Assembly (NCBI GenBank): GCA_025980665.1
Contig: JAICXC010000017.1
Location: 1-54,108 of the forward strand
DNA from: Bryobacteraceae bacterium
GTDB taxonomy: Bacteria > Acidobacteriota > Terriglobia > Bryobacterales > Bryobacteraceae
Reading direction: 5' to 3'
Length of the DNA stretch: 54,108 nt
This document shows, piece by piece, positions 1 through 8,935 of the stretch; the stretch's first letter is position 1; the number at the start of each line of letters is the position of its first letter. The position numbers and the translations under genes are program-made. The notes beneath the pieces are model-generated. The model did not search any database and was not told the origin of the DNA. It worked only from the letters and a program-made list of their open reading frames with translations.

Positions 1-275
1 AAACAGAGCGCACAACGCTTTCATAACTATTCTTCTCCGGGTGTCTCGTACCCCGACTACTACCGGAATAGGGTAACACGCCGCTGTCGAAAAACAACTA
101 GAATTCAGGCTTTTATCCGAAATCCGCGAATGAAAAGACGCCCTAGATAATCGCCGTGCAATTTTTTCCGAGTTGAAGGCGCCACGCTCACATGTGGCGA
201 GAACGGCACCCGTTCCGCCTGCGGGACAGACAATCGATGACGCTAGGTGTAGATTAGACTTGGGAAAGCTTTCGG

Positions 276-668
276 GTGAAAAAAGCCGCGCCACGCGACC
301 TGCTAATTGTGGATGAATACATCCACAATCTCCCAGAGCCTGCCCTCCGCTCCTTGCGAAAGATCCGCACGATCATCCGATCCGTCGTGCCGCCCGAAAC
401 CACCGAGACCATCAGCTATGGGATTCCGACGTACAAATACAAAGGGGCGCTCTTCGGCTTCGCGGCGTTTTCGAAGCATTGCAGTTTGTTTCCGATGGGT
501 TCGTCCGTAATCACGGCATTCAAGGATGACTTGAAGGGCTTCGAAACATCCAGGGGCACCATCCGCTTCCCCATGGACAAACCGCCGCCGGCCGCTCTGG
601 TGAAAAAGCTGGTAGGAGCTCGGATCGCCCAAAACGAACTCAAACACAAACGGGGTAAAGTGCGTTAA
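276..668 (+). CDS. DUF1801 (YdhG-like) domain protein
   Basis: A 130-residue protein matching the DUF1801 / YdhG fold: an N-terminal helix (VDEYIHNLPEPALRSLRKIR), the hallmark 'ETISYGIPTYKYKGALFGFA' stretch at about 43-62, 'KHCSLFPMG' and a C-terminal Lys/Arg-rich helix. Family members are small cytosolic proteins, sometimes annotated as iron chaperone-like, with no firmly assigned biochemical role. The start is a GTG; no strong Shine-Dalgarno is visible. It stands alone: the next gene is on the opposite strand, 21 bp beyond the stop. The family assignment is firm; the function is not. Confidence 0.85.
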   Translation: MKKAAPRDLLIVDEYIHNLPEPALRSLRKIRTIIRSVVPPETTETISYGIPTYKYKGALFGFAAFSKHCSLFPMGSSVITAFKDDLKGFETSRGTIRFPMDKPPPAALVKKLVGARIAQNELKHKRGKVR

Positions 669-689
669 AAGCTAATCCGGCCCCGCGGA

Positions 690-1502
690 TTACTTACCCG
701 CTCTGCCTGGTTGGTGTGCAGTGTCTTTTTCGTTTTCATAGCAGATGTGCTCGAAAACATCCGTGTCGGGAAGAAGCTGCTCGACGAAGCTGATCGTGAC
801 TGGCTTGGTGAAGACTTTCGGATCGGTAACGGTCGCAGTGACCTCCAGATGCCCGAAATCGCGCCTGTGGAAGCGCTCCTCGACGCGCATGTCCTCGCTG
901 TGCCCGTGTCCGCGTGCGTCCAGCCAGCTCATCTCGTTAAATCCCATCGTGTCGACCACCAGCGTGTCTCCCTCCCATTTGCCGACTGAATACCCCAGCC
1001 ATGTCGGCGATGGATCCGCAGGATGCTTGCGCCCATCGGTAAAGATCTGGCGGAAGATGGTCTCCACTTCGTACAGAAACAGTATTTCGCCAGGCGTCTG
1101 AATGATCTTGAACGGCTCGGGCAACAGATCGGCGTGGGGCACGCCATCGGGTAGACACTTCAAATTCGGACCGACGACTCCGGGCTGGCCGTGCTGGCGC
1201 ATGATTTCCCTGCCCGCTGGCGTCAGCGGCTCGTCGCCAGGCTTGAAGTCCGACAGGATGTCCCGAAAATACTTCGAGTTTGGAGACTCGCCCAGTCCGA
1301 ACAGGCCCGGCCCGCGAGGCTCTGCCTGCACCTGCCAGATTCCAGAAAGGTCGGGCTTACCGTTCACGCGGGGAACCGGACCGGTCATGTTCACCTTGCC
1401 ATCCGGCGTACGCGGAGCCCCGGGAGTCGGGTTTTGCCACTGGCCGTGCGCGCACAAGCAGGCGCCAACCAAAGCGATTCCAATACGGGTGAGATCACGC
1501 AT
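690..1502 (-). CDS. secreted hypothetical protein (acidobacterial family)
   Basis: A 270-residue protein starting at the ATG that gives a clean signal peptide (MRDLTRIGIALVGACLCAHG, likely cut after the Ala/His-Gly region). The open frame extends 71 codons further upstream, but that part covers the divergent start of the next gene and reads as low-quality protein, so the internal ATG is preferred. The mature part carries 'GKPDLSGIWQ', 'GWEGDTLVVDT'-like and 'FHRRDFGHLEVTATVTDPKVFTKPV' signatures common in secreted proteins of Solibacter-type genomes (signatures quoted from memory). No catalytic motif is recognised. It is divergently arranged with the LOR/SDH gene, 67 bp apart. Confidence 0.75.
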   Translation of the reverse strand: MRDLTRIGIALVGACLCAHGQWQNPTPGAPRTPDGKVNMTGPVPRVNGKPDLSGIWQVQAEPRGPGLFGLGESPNSKYFRDILSDFKPGDEPLTPAGREIMRQHGQPGVVGPNLKCLPDGVPHADLLPEPFKIIQTPGEILFLYEVETIFRQIFTDGRKHPADPSPTWLGYSVGKWEGDTLVVDTMGFNEMSWLDARGHGHSEDMRVEERFHRRDFGHLEVTATVTDPKVFTKPVTISFVEQLLPDTDVFEHICYENEKDTAHQPGRAGK

Positions 1503-1569
1503 ACAGCTGATTAAACCACATTCGTTTGACGCTTCATTTACACCACGCCGCAGGGCCACGGTATCCTGA

Positions 1570-2808
1570 ATGTTACCCATGCAACAGGAAGTCGTCGAGG
1601 CCGAAGGCCACCTGATCGATTCGCACCTAATGGAGCAGATCTTCGATACGGTGGTCGAACACAACGGCAAATTTGAAGTGGAAGAATTTCGCATCGGCCG
1701 CACGAATGCCGACAAGTCCTACCTGCGCCTGCGCGTGGAAACGCCGGATGAGGCCGATATGCAGCAGGTGCTCAGCCAGTTGCTGGGATTGGGGTGCAGC
1801 CCGGCCGATACCGGCAACGCCGATCTCAGCACCGTGGAACGCGATTGCTGCGCGCCCGAGGATTTCTATTCCACCACTAACCATAAGACGCTGGTGCGGC
1901 ACGCCGGCCAGTGGGTGGAAGTCGAGAACCAGCGCATGGACGCGATGATTGTCCTCGCCAATGGACGCGCGGCCTGCCGGCGTCTGCGCGACCTGAAGAA
2001 AGGCGACCGCGTGGTCGTTGGTATGCGCGGCATTCGCGTGGTTCCCGAATCCAAAGAGCGCGACCGTCTGGCCTTCGCCTTCATGAGCAACGAAATCTCA
2101 TCGGAGCGCCAGCTCGACACCGCTGTCCGCCAAGTTTCCGCCCTGATGCAGCAAACCCGCGCCGAGGGCAAGAAGATCATCGTAGTGGCCGGACCGGTTG
2201 TAGTCCATACGGGTGGTGTGGCCCCCCTAGCCAAGCTCATCCGAACCGGCTGGGTGAACGGTCTGCTCGCCGGAAACGCGCTGGGCGTGCACGATATCGA
2301 GTCCGCGGTGCTGGGAACGTCCCTCGGCGTGCGATTGAGCGACGGTCGTCAGGAGGAGCACGGACATCGCAACCACATGCGCGCCATCAATGCCATCTAT
2401 CACGCGGGCAGCATCGCCAAGGCGGTCGAAACCGGCCGCTTGAAGAGCGGCGTCATGTACGAATTGGTCAAGGCCGGCATCCCCTTCGTGCTGGCGGGGA
2501 GCCTGCGCGATGACGGTCCCCTGCCCGACACGATCACCGATATGAACCAGGCTCAGGATGCCTATGCCGAGCAACTCAAAGGTGCCGGCGTGGTGTTGTG
2601 CCTGGGTTCCATGCTGCACTCGATCGCCACCGGCAACATGCTGCCGAGTTGGGTGAAGATTGTTTGTGTCGATATCAACCCGGCGGTGGCTACCAAGGTC
2701 AGCGATCGCGGAACCGGCCAGGCCATTGGCATTGTGACCGACGTCGGACAATTTCTAAGTTCGCTTGCAGCCGCGCTGCCGCAGGCCCATGCCGAGGGCT
2801 CGCGGTGA
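1570..2808 (+). CDS. LOR/SDH bifunctional-domain enzyme (TIGR00300, ornithine cyclodeaminase type)
   Basis: A 412-residue protein of the TIGR00300 family. The N-terminal domain (about 1-80: 'EVVEAEGHLIDSHLMEQIFD', 'FRIGRTNADKSYLRLRVE') is the saccharopine-dehydrogenase-like LOR/SDH part; the C-terminal Rossmann-like half has 'KIIVVAGPVVVHTGG', 'NALGVHDIESAVLGTSLG' and 'EHGHRNHMRAINAIYHAGSI'. Characterised relatives are archaeal ornithine cyclodeaminases and the C-terminal half of cyanobacterial AgrE, which converts ornithine to proline with NAD. The N-terminal arginine dihydrolase domain of AgrE is absent. A second ATG three codons in (1579) is an alternative start. The stop overlaps the queF start in a GTGA, so the two are probably co-translated. 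The proline/ornithine role is inferred from the family. Confidence 0.85.
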   Translation: MLPMQQEVVEAEGHLIDSHLMEQIFDTVVEHNGKFEVEEFRIGRTNADKSYLRLRVETPDEADMQQVLSQLLGLGCSPADTGNADLSTVERDCCAPEDFYSTTNHKTLVRHAGQWVEVENQRMDAMIVLANGRAACRRLRDLKKGDRVVVGMRGIRVVPESKERDRLAFAFMSNEISSERQLDTAVRQVSALMQQTRAEGKKIIVVAGPVVVHTGGVAPLAKLIRTGWVNGLLAGNALGVHDIESAVLGTSLGVRLSDGRQEEHGHRNHMRAINAIYHAGSIAKAVETGRLKSGVMYELVKAGIPFVLAGSLRDDGPLPDTITDMNQAQDAYAEQLKGAGVVLCLGSMLHSIATGNMLPSWVKIVCVDINPAVATKVSDRGTGQAIGIVTDVGQFLSSLAAALPQAHAEGSR

Positions 2809-3221
2809 AACGTCAGTACACCGACGAACACGCCGAGGCGGGCGTGAAGGCCGATCTGCCCGAAATCGAAACTTGGCCCAACCAATATCGAACCGGATAC
2901 GAGATCGAAGTCCTGATGCCTGAGTTCACATCGATCTGTCCTAAGACCGGATTGCCGGACCACGGAACATTGACTCTGCGTTACGTACCTGACAAGTTAT
3001 GTCTTGAGCTGAAATCGTTCAAGATGTATACACTGGCTTTCCGCAACCTGGGGATCTTTCAAGAGAACGTCGTCAATCGGATGCTCGCGGATGTCGTCCA
3101 GTGGACGAAGCCTGTTTCCGCGACGCTGGTAGGCGATTTTACTCCTCGCGGCGGTATTTCCACGCGCATCACAGCACAATACATCCGTACTAAGAAACAA
3201 CGTGCCCTAGCGGAGCGGTAA
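2805..3221 (+). CDS. queF: NADPH-dependent 7-cyano-7-deazaguanine reductase QueF
   Basis: A 138-residue unimodular QueF, which reduces preQ0 to preQ1 in queuosine tRNA modification. Visible are the catalytic Cys45 in 'EFTSICPKTGLPD' with Asp52, the substrate motif 'ELKSFKMY' (68-75) and 'FTPRGGIS' near the C-terminus. The usual His-Glu pair of the Bacillus enzyme ('FHEDCVN') reads Gln86-Glu87 here ('FQENVVN'). The GTG start overlaps the upstream stop (GTGA); an in-frame extension of 69 codons exists but lies inside the LOR/SDH gene. One base separates it from the methyltransferase gene. No other queuosine gene is in the window. Confidence 0.93.
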   Translation: MKRQYTDEHAEAGVKADLPEIETWPNQYRTGYEIEVLMPEFTSICPKTGLPDHGTLTLRYVPDKLCLELKSFKMYTLAFRNLGIFQENVVNRMLADVVQWTKPVSATLVGDFTPRGGISTRITAQYIRTKKQRALAER

Positions 3222-3222
3222 A

Positions 3223-4656
3223 GTGACGGACGAGGAATTAACCGCGGCGATCCAGGAGGTCCAACAGCGGGCCCGTTCGCGGGTTCCCCAAGGCTCCCTG
3301 GGATTCGACGGCGTCACCGCAGCCGACCTGATGCCGTTGGTCCACGCTCGCGATGTCGCGGAGGGCAAGGTGGCCGCGATCGGCACCGTGAACCCTCGTC
3401 CTCCGGGGCTCAAGAACGGGATCATCCAACGCCTTAAACGTCTCGCCTCCCGCGCACTGGATTGGCACGTGCGCGAACAGGTGGAATTTAATCGCGCCAC
3501 CATGACCTGCGTCCACGCGACGCTCGAGGCGCTGGCCGATCTAAACCGCAGTGTAGCGGCCCTGACAGCTCACCACCAGGATCTTCGAACTGAGCTGCAT
3601 ACGAATTCAGCGGAGCTGATACGGGCCCTGGCTGCGCTGACCGCGGATCATCACCAATTGCGTGCGAATGCAGAGGATCTGCGGAAGAACTCCGACGGAT
3701 GGCGCGCGGACATCGAAGAGCGGCGGTCGGCAAGCGAGATCCATCTTTTGCGAACCGTGTCCGAGCTGCAATCGGCGTTCCACCTGCGAGCCAGCTTGAT
3801 CGAGCAGAATTTCCGGCAGTCCGTTCGCCAGCAGCATGACGATTTCACCAACGAACTAGACCGGCGCACAACCGACATACAAAAGCGTCTCTGGCAGGAT
3901 ATGGAAAAGATCCGCGGTGAATATGATCGCCTGATCCATACTGAGCTGCGCTTACTGAGACAGAAGCTCGCGGCAGCGGCTGCAACTCCGCCCGTTAGTG
4001 CACCCCCACAAGAACATCCGGACATCGATTGGGCCGGCTTCTCCGAACAGTTTCGAGGCTCGGAAGATCGCATTCGGGAGCAGCAGAAGTGTTACTTAGC
4101 TCGTTTCCTGGGCGCTCCTGGAGAAATTCTGGACATCGGCTGCGGACGCGGCGAGTTTCTCGAAGCTGCCAAGGCGGCCGGGCTCGCGGCACGGGGTATT
4201 GACCAAAGTCACGATTCCGTCGCGCTCTGTCGATCCAAGGGTCTCGAAGTTGAACAGGCCGAGATGTTCGCGTACTTGGAGTCGCTGGCCGATGGATCGC
4301 TCGGGGGCGCCTGTTGCGCTCAGGTCGTCGAGCATCTTCCTCCTGCGGCCGTGCCTCACTTGGTGAAATTGCTTTCGCAAAAGTTGAGACTGGACGCTTT
4401 GGTTGCGATCGAGACTCCCAACCCCGAGTGCCTGGCGATCTTCGCCACCCACTTTTATCTGGATCCCACGCACACGCGACCCGTTCCCGCGCCCCTGCTG
4501 CGTTTCTATCTCGAATCGGCGGGGTTCGGGAGTATCGAGATCCAGCGCCTGACTCCAGCCGTCGACAGCATGCCGGCCTTGGCTGAACTGCCGCCTGCGG
4601 TGCGCGATACTTTCTTCGGCGGGTTAGATTACGCGATCTTCGCGCGGAAGCTTTAG
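3223..4656 (+). CDS. coiled-coil SAM-dependent methyltransferase (WbdD-like architecture)
   Basis: A 477-residue protein with a GTG start one base after queF. Residues 1-75 are of unknown fold; about 85-260 is a long Glu/Arg/Gln-rich, probably coiled-coil region; about 285-470 is a class I methyltransferase domain with motif I 'ILDIGCGRGEFLEAAKAAGL', motif 'ARGIDQSHDSVALCRSKG' and 'AQVVEHLPP'. The combination of a methyltransferase and a rod-like coiled coil resembles O-antigen chain-terminating WbdD-type enzymes, where the coil acts as a length ruler, though here the coil precedes the catalytic domain and no kinase is present. The neighbouring glycosyltransferase supports a surface glycan role. 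The last 33 bp overlap the 3' end of the convergent glycosyltransferase gene. Confidence 0.75.
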   Translation: MTDEELTAAIQEVQQRARSRVPQGSLGFDGVTAADLMPLVHARDVAEGKVAAIGTVNPRPPGLKNGIIQRLKRLASRALDWHVREQVEFNRATMTCVHATLEALADLNRSVAALTAHHQDLRTELHTNSAELIRALAALTADHHQLRANAEDLRKNSDGWRADIEERRSASEIHLLRTVSELQSAFHLRASLIEQNFRQSVRQQHDDFTNELDRRTTDIQKRLWQDMEKIRGEYDRLIHTELRLLRQKLAAAAATPPVSAPPQEHPDIDWAGFSEQFRGSEDRIREQQKCYLARFLGAPGEILDIGCGRGEFLEAAKAAGLAARGIDQSHDSVALCRSKGLEVEQAEMFAYLESLADGSLGGACCAQVVEHLPPAAVPHLVKLLSQKLRLDALVAIETPNPECLAIFATHFYLDPTHTRPVPAPLLRFYLESAGFGSIEIQRLTPAVDSMPALAELPPAVRDTFFGGLDYAIFARKL

Positions 4657-7245
4657 TAAACCCTCATACAGTTTGTTTTGTTCGCGCGCTATGGCATCCC
4701 AGCCGTAGACTCGTTCGACGGTCTGGCGCGCATGCGCCTCAATCGCTACGCGCTCGTCAGGATTCTCCAGCAATTGCGTGATCGCCGCCGCCATGGCTTC
4801 GGCCGAGTCGGTCACCACGACGTCAGCTCCGCGTTCTAGCTCCAAGCCATGAATCCCAGCTTCCGTGGACACGATCGCTTTGCCCATCGCCATCGCTTCC
4901 AGGATCTTCACATTGGTGCCGGCGGAAGCCACCAACGGCGCGATCACCAAAGTCGCCCGTTGATACGCCGGGCGCACGTCCGACACGAATCCTTCGACTT
5001 CGACCCCCTTATGCTGAAGATCCCAGAAGCGCTGGTGGCGCTGGCCCGCGATCACATGCAGCGTGACGTTATCAAGTCGCGGAAAAACGTCGCGCAGGAA
5101 AAACTCCAGAGCCATCACGTTGGGCCGATGCGCAAAGGATCCGATGAACAATAGCCGCCGCGCTTCCGGTACTTGCGCCGAAGGCTGGAACCGCTCCAGA
5201 TCGACGCCATTGGGAATCGACACCGCTCCGGTGATCAGCGCGCGGTCTTTCTCCGACATCGTCACGACGCGATCCACCTGATGCCATGCGTCGGTTTCGA
5301 AACTGATCCACAGTTGATGCTGGCGGCGAATCTCCCAATCGTCGCTTCCCGTGGACAGCATCTGGGCATAAAGATCGTACGTGATGTCGTGCTCCACAAG
5401 GATTGTCCGCGCACGCGCGCAGGCCGCCACGTACAGCGCCATCTGGGTAAATTCCAGCTGCACGATCGCAGGACGCCATTTTGCGATGGTCTGCCGCAGC
5501 GCCGCGTGAAACGCAGGCGTGTCGAATTCCTCGACGGTATCCGGCCGCCCGCGCGACGGTAACGCATGGGTGCCCGCGCGGCGAACCGTCACGATTTCAG
5601 TACAAATAGCGCGAAGCTCGCGCGGCACGGGAATCGATTCCTCCGTGAACGCTACCAGCACCATATGGAAGTCGGCGGCGGCACGGCACATGAGGTTGTA
5701 GATTCGCACCGCGGCTCCATGCGAAAGCGGAAACGGAACGTAAGGGCTCGCGACCAGGACCACTGGCTTGCCGGAAGCCGCCCTTCCCGGAAAGACTGCC
5801 ACCTCGCCGTTGCATAGATCGAGAAATCGCATGTTTCCCGCCGGGACCGGCGTGACTGGCTGGTGCGCAGCCGCTGAGAGCCCGGCTTCCTTGTCGAGAG
5901 CCTTCAGCCGCAGGACATTGTGTTGCCACAACCGCGAGAACGTCTCGGGATCTCCAACCGCGCGCGCCAGAAACTGGACGTAATTAACCTCCAGCGCGCG
6001 ATCCAGATCCTCGGACGAGAAATATCTGGACGTCGTCGCTCTATGCTCGTGCAGCACTCTCGCTTCGGCGCAGTAGACGCTTGGCCAACCCCTTACCCAC
6101 GCACGCACGCCCAGGTCCAGATCCTCAACGTACGCCGGCTGATAGACCTCGTCGAACCCGCCTAATGCCTCCAGCTTTGCCGCGTCATATAAAGAACATC
6201 CGCCACTGCCGTACAGAACGTAACTGTGATCCTCCCCCTCCAACGGAATATCGCAGCGCACCGGGAACTCGGTCACCCCAGGCCTGGTATTCATCACCGT
6301 CTTGCCGGTTTCTTCCCGGCGTCGCCCTTCCGGAAAGAAGATCTGCGCAGTGGAACAGAACAGATCCGGGACGGTCTCGAAGGGCTGCAGCAGCGCTGGA
6401 AAGAATCCGGGCTCGACGACCATGTCGTTATTTAGCACGCACACATGCGAGAACCGAGCGCGCTTGATGCCACGGTTCACCGCCACGGAAAACGCCAGTG
6501 ACTGCGGACTATGATCAATCGACACTTTCGGCCAAGAACGCTCTAAATATTCCGCCGTGCCTTCGTCCGAGCCATTGTCGACAACGATGATCTCGTCTGC
6601 ATCTTGAATGCCCGGCAGGCAGCGGTCGAGCAACTCCCGCCCGTTGCGCGACGGGATCACTACCGAAACACCACTCGGACGTTGCTTGTCCACGATTAAC
6701 GCCGGCTGCGCCAGCGGCCGGGATTTGGCAAGTTGATTTCCACGCGCCCTCGCACGCCGATAGAGCACAGACAGGCGAAACTTTTCGGGCTTCCGGAACC
6801 ATTCCATCGCACGATATGTGCTCGACTCGGGTTTTCGCTGGCTGCGCACCAGGTTTTTTGCACGCCACACCATATGCCCCAACAGCTTGAGTGTGTCTCG
6901 CGGACGCAGCATGAAATGCTCGCCCGTCTCGTTGAACGCCAGGAAATACAGCGGTGCCGACGCGAATCCCAGGGCTCGAAGACGCCAGTGCGGCACTCGT
7001 GGCTCAAGAATGACCGCCGCCAGACGAATGCGTCGCCCAATCAACCGCGAGCGAATCAAATCGCGATTCTCATTCCAGCTCCGGCGAATGTGATACGGAA
7101 TCCATTCCGCGTCGGGTGGAGCGAATTCGGAAACCACCACAAGGGGAATCTCCGGGAAGATCGCCCGGAATCGTTCCACCGTCAGCGCGACCACGGAATC
7201 CGACCCCGACGCGAATAGAACCTTGACTGCCTGGCTATTGGTCAA
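4624..7245 (-). CDS. GT2-GT4 fusion glycosyltransferase
   Basis: A protein of about 873 residues with three parts. The N-terminal ~180 residues ('VKVLFASGSDSVVALTVERF' onward) are of unknown type. A GT2 family domain follows (about 193-440: 'SVVIPSRNGRELLDRCL', 'DEIIVVDNGSDEGT', the DxD-like 'LNNDM', 'GSGGCSLYDAAKLEALGGFDE'). The C-terminal half is a GT4 domain ('PLSHGAAVRIYNLM', 'VEHDITYDLY', 'IPNGVDLERF', 'LLFIGSFAHRPN', 'SAGTNVKILEAMAMGKAIVS', EX7E-type region). It probably adds two sugars of a surface polysaccharide at the cytoplasmic membrane. The chosen TTG start makes a 4-base TTGA overlap with the upstream gene; the ATG at 7296 would instead overlap it by 55 bp. Confidence 0.85.
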   Translation of the reverse strand: MTNSQAVKVLFASGSDSVVALTVERFRAIFPEIPLVVVSEFAPPDAEWIPYHIRRSWNENRDLIRSRLIGRRIRLAAVILEPRVPHWRLRALGFASAPLYFLAFNETGEHFMLRPRDTLKLLGHMVWRAKNLVRSQRKPESSTYRAMEWFRKPEKFRLSVLYRRARARGNQLAKSRPLAQPALIVDKQRPSGVSVVIPSRNGRELLDRCLPGIQDADEIIVVDNGSDEGTAEYLERSWPKVSIDHSPQSLAFSVAVNRGIKRARFSHVCVLNNDMVVEPGFFPALLQPFETVPDLFCSTAQIFFPEGRRREETGKTVMNTRPGVTEFPVRCDIPLEGEDHSYVLYGSGGCSLYDAAKLEALGGFDEVYQPAYVEDLDLGVRAWVRGWPSVYCAEARVLHEHRATTSRYFSSEDLDRALEVNYVQFLARAVGDPETFSRLWQHNVLRLKALDKEAGLSAAAHQPVTPVPAGNMRFLDLCNGEVAVFPGRAASGKPVVLVASPYVPFPLSHGAAVRIYNLMCRAAADFHMVLVAFTEESIPVPRELRAICTEIVTVRRAGTHALPSRGRPDTVEEFDTPAFHAALRQTIAKWRPAIVQLEFTQMALYVAACARARTILVEHDITYDLYAQMLSTGSDDWEIRRQHQLWISFETDAWHQVDRVVTMSEKDRALITGAVSIPNGVDLERFQPSAQVPEARRLLFIGSFAHRPNVMALEFFLRDVFPRLDNVTLHVIAGQRHQRFWDLQHKGVEVEGFVSDVRPAYQRATLVIAPLVASAGTNVKILEAMAMGKAIVSTEAGIHGLELERGADVVVTDSAEAMAAAITQLLENPDERVAIEAHARQTVERVYGWDAIAREQNKLYEGLLKLPREDRVI

Positions 7246-8285
7246 ATGAGTTGCGGGAGCTCGAAGCTCCAGCGCCCCGCCTGATGATCGTCCCATAGCG
7301 CGAGCGCTTGCAAACAGAACGCCGTCGACACGGGATTCGAGAACGGAAGCATCTGCGCTCCCTTCCGGCCGAACCAGAAGCCGCCGCGTAAACGGACATC
7401 GGTTGCATCCAGCGCCTGGAACGATGCCGTGCGCAGCGCCTCTTCCCGCCCCGCATCTTCATCTAACGGAACTGACCCAATATGATGCGCGACCAATCGA
7501 ACCCGCAGCAGTTGCGCATTCACATCGGAGCGCTCGAATGACGGTGCGATCTCCCGCAAGAGTTGCCCCACGCGTCCGATCCCCGATGCCAATGCGTCGC
7601 GGGTATCAGAAGTGAAAAGCAGCGCCTCCAGGAAGTAGCAGTACGCGTGCAACCGGTCCATCAGCTTCTCGCGATCTTTTTCTTCTTCCAGAAATCGTTC
7701 ATGGTCCGTCAACGCGAATGCGACCGCCGCATCGAACAATTGCCGGGCGTGCGGATCGCCGATCTCCCGCCACGCCAGTGCCGATTTCAGTTGATAGCAT
7801 CCCGGCTTCCGCGACCAGCGAGGCTCCTCCGGCAAAGGCTGTTTATCCGGCAGCGAAATCACGGGATGAAACGAGCCATCGCCCAGAAAATCGAATGCAA
7901 GGGACAGAGTCGCTTCCTGCGCTCGGGTGCGGAACTCCTCTTCGCCCGTGGCGCGCCATACCGCTAGCAACCCCCGCACGATGATTCCAATATCGAAAAA
8001 GTAGGCGCGATCCGAGCCTGGTTCGAACGGAAACGTTGACGCAGCGCAGTTCCATACTTCGTGCGTCAGGTAACGTGCTGCACGGACGGCAGCGTCCAGA
8101 TATTCCTGTTTGCCGGTGCGCGCGTGCAGGTACACCAGCGCGCTGGCCGCATAGCCCGTAATTTCGGTTGAAACAGCCGCGTTGGTTGCGGAATCAGACC
8201 GGTAGTAGCGTGCCACACCACCGTCGCGTTCCTGAATTCCGGACTGCAAGAACCAGCAACCCGCATGTTCGAGAAATAATGTCAA
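7242..8285 (-). CDS. alpha/alpha-barrel (six-hairpin-like) protein, unknown
   Basis: A 347-residue protein rich in paired helices ('STEITGYAASALVYLHARTG', 'YLDAAVRAARYLTHEVW', 'YFFDIGIIVRGLLAVWRATG', 'HAYCYFLEALLF', 'PVSTAFCLQALALWDDH'), the pattern of (alpha/alpha)6 barrels such as squalene-cyclase and six-hairpin glycosidase folds. No signal peptide is seen. It is translationally coupled to the double glycosyltransferase downstream, which suggests a role in the same glycan pathway, but no catalytic residues could be identified. The only upstream start is a TTG at 8285 directly after 'gaagg', a poor ribosome site, and an in-frame stop lies two codons above it, so the true start is uncertain. 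Confidence 0.7.
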   Translation of the reverse strand: MTLFLEHAGCWFLQSGIQERDGGVARYYRSDSATNAAVSTEITGYAASALVYLHARTGKQEYLDAAVRAARYLTHEVWNCAASTFPFEPGSDRAYFFDIGIIVRGLLAVWRATGEEEFRTRAQEATLSLAFDFLGDGSFHPVISLPDKQPLPEEPRWSRKPGCYQLKSALAWREIGDPHARQLFDAAVAFALTDHERFLEEEKDREKLMDRLHAYCYFLEALLFTSDTRDALASGIGRVGQLLREIAPSFERSDVNAQLLRVRLVAHHIGSVPLDEDAGREEALRTASFQALDATDVRLRGGFWFGRKGAQMLPFSNPVSTAFCLQALALWDDHQAGRWSFELPQLI

Positions 8286-8932
8286 CCTTCAAATTGTATA
8301 ATGGTCGCAAGCAAGTGCGTGTTTTTCGCATCCTCGCGATTGCGTTGGCCACGCTGCCTCTGTGCGCGCCGGCCGATATGCCGAAGGGCCTGTTTCACGG
8401 CCAGATGGTCAGTTGGGAAGGCTCGCTCACCAAGGGCGTCCTGCTAGCCCGGACCGCCGCCGGAATCGTTGAAGGCTGCGGATACGACGCCTTGAGCATT
8501 CTTCAGCTTTCCCGCCAGCGCGTCACCGTGGCCAAACTCGAGGCCGGCGATCCCGTGGAGATTATCACCGACCATAAACCCGGTTCGCGGGATTGTTACA
8601 TCCGCATGCTGGACGTGGTTCCTCCGCCTCCTCCTCCCACCCGCGTCAAACCTGTAGCCGCCACGCGCCCGACCTTCGATTTGCCTCGCGGAGACAGAAC
8701 GATTGCCGGCGTCATCATCCGGCGCGACGCGCGGTCGATTACGCTCCGTACACACGACGGCGAACAGACGCTGCTGCTGCGGAAAGATACCCGCTATCTG
8801 GGCGACGGCGCGCAGCAGGACGCCACCGCGGCGCTGGTGAACACGCGTGTATTCGTGCGCGCTGGACCGAACCTGTATGGTGCTATCGAAGCCTATCAGG
8901 TAATGTGGGGCGAGATCCTCGGCGTCCAGTAA
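8279..8932 (+). CDS. secreted hypothetical protein
   Basis: A protein of up to 217 residues. From the ATG at 8279 the N-terminus is MSTFKLYNGRKQ followed by a typical export signal (VRVFRILAIALATLPLCAPA); a GTG at 8315 would start directly at that signal and would avoid a head-to-head start overlap with the minus-strand gene. Two similar half domains flank a proline run (VVPPPPPPTR, about 118-127): each has a beta-rich segment on the pattern 'GVLLARTAAGIVEGC' / 'GVIIRRDARSITLRT', reminiscent of small OB or DUF5666-like folds. No function is assigned. A perfect TATAAT lies at 8297-8302, upstream of the GTG, without a convincing -35. Confidence 0.7.
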   Translation: MSTFKLYNGRKQVRVFRILAIALATLPLCAPADMPKGLFHGQMVSWEGSLTKGVLLARTAAGIVEGCGYDALSILQLSRQRVTVAKLEAGDPVEIITDHKPGSRDCYIRMLDVVPPPPPPTRVKPVAATRPTFDLPRGDRTIAGVIIRRDARSITLRTHDGEQTLLLRKDTRYLGDGAQQDATAALVNTRVFVRAGPNLYGAIEAYQVMWGEILGVQ

Positions 8933-8935
8933 CGC

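Noticed and set aside
1..150. Frame open from the window edge to a TAA at 148-150
   Set aside because: Low-complexity, Arg-rich translation with no recognisable domain; could be a gene tail but nothing supports it.
8280..8285. TTGACA on the minus strand as a -35 element
   Set aside because: No -10 follows at the right spacing and it coincides with the TTG start of the alpha/alpha-barrel gene.
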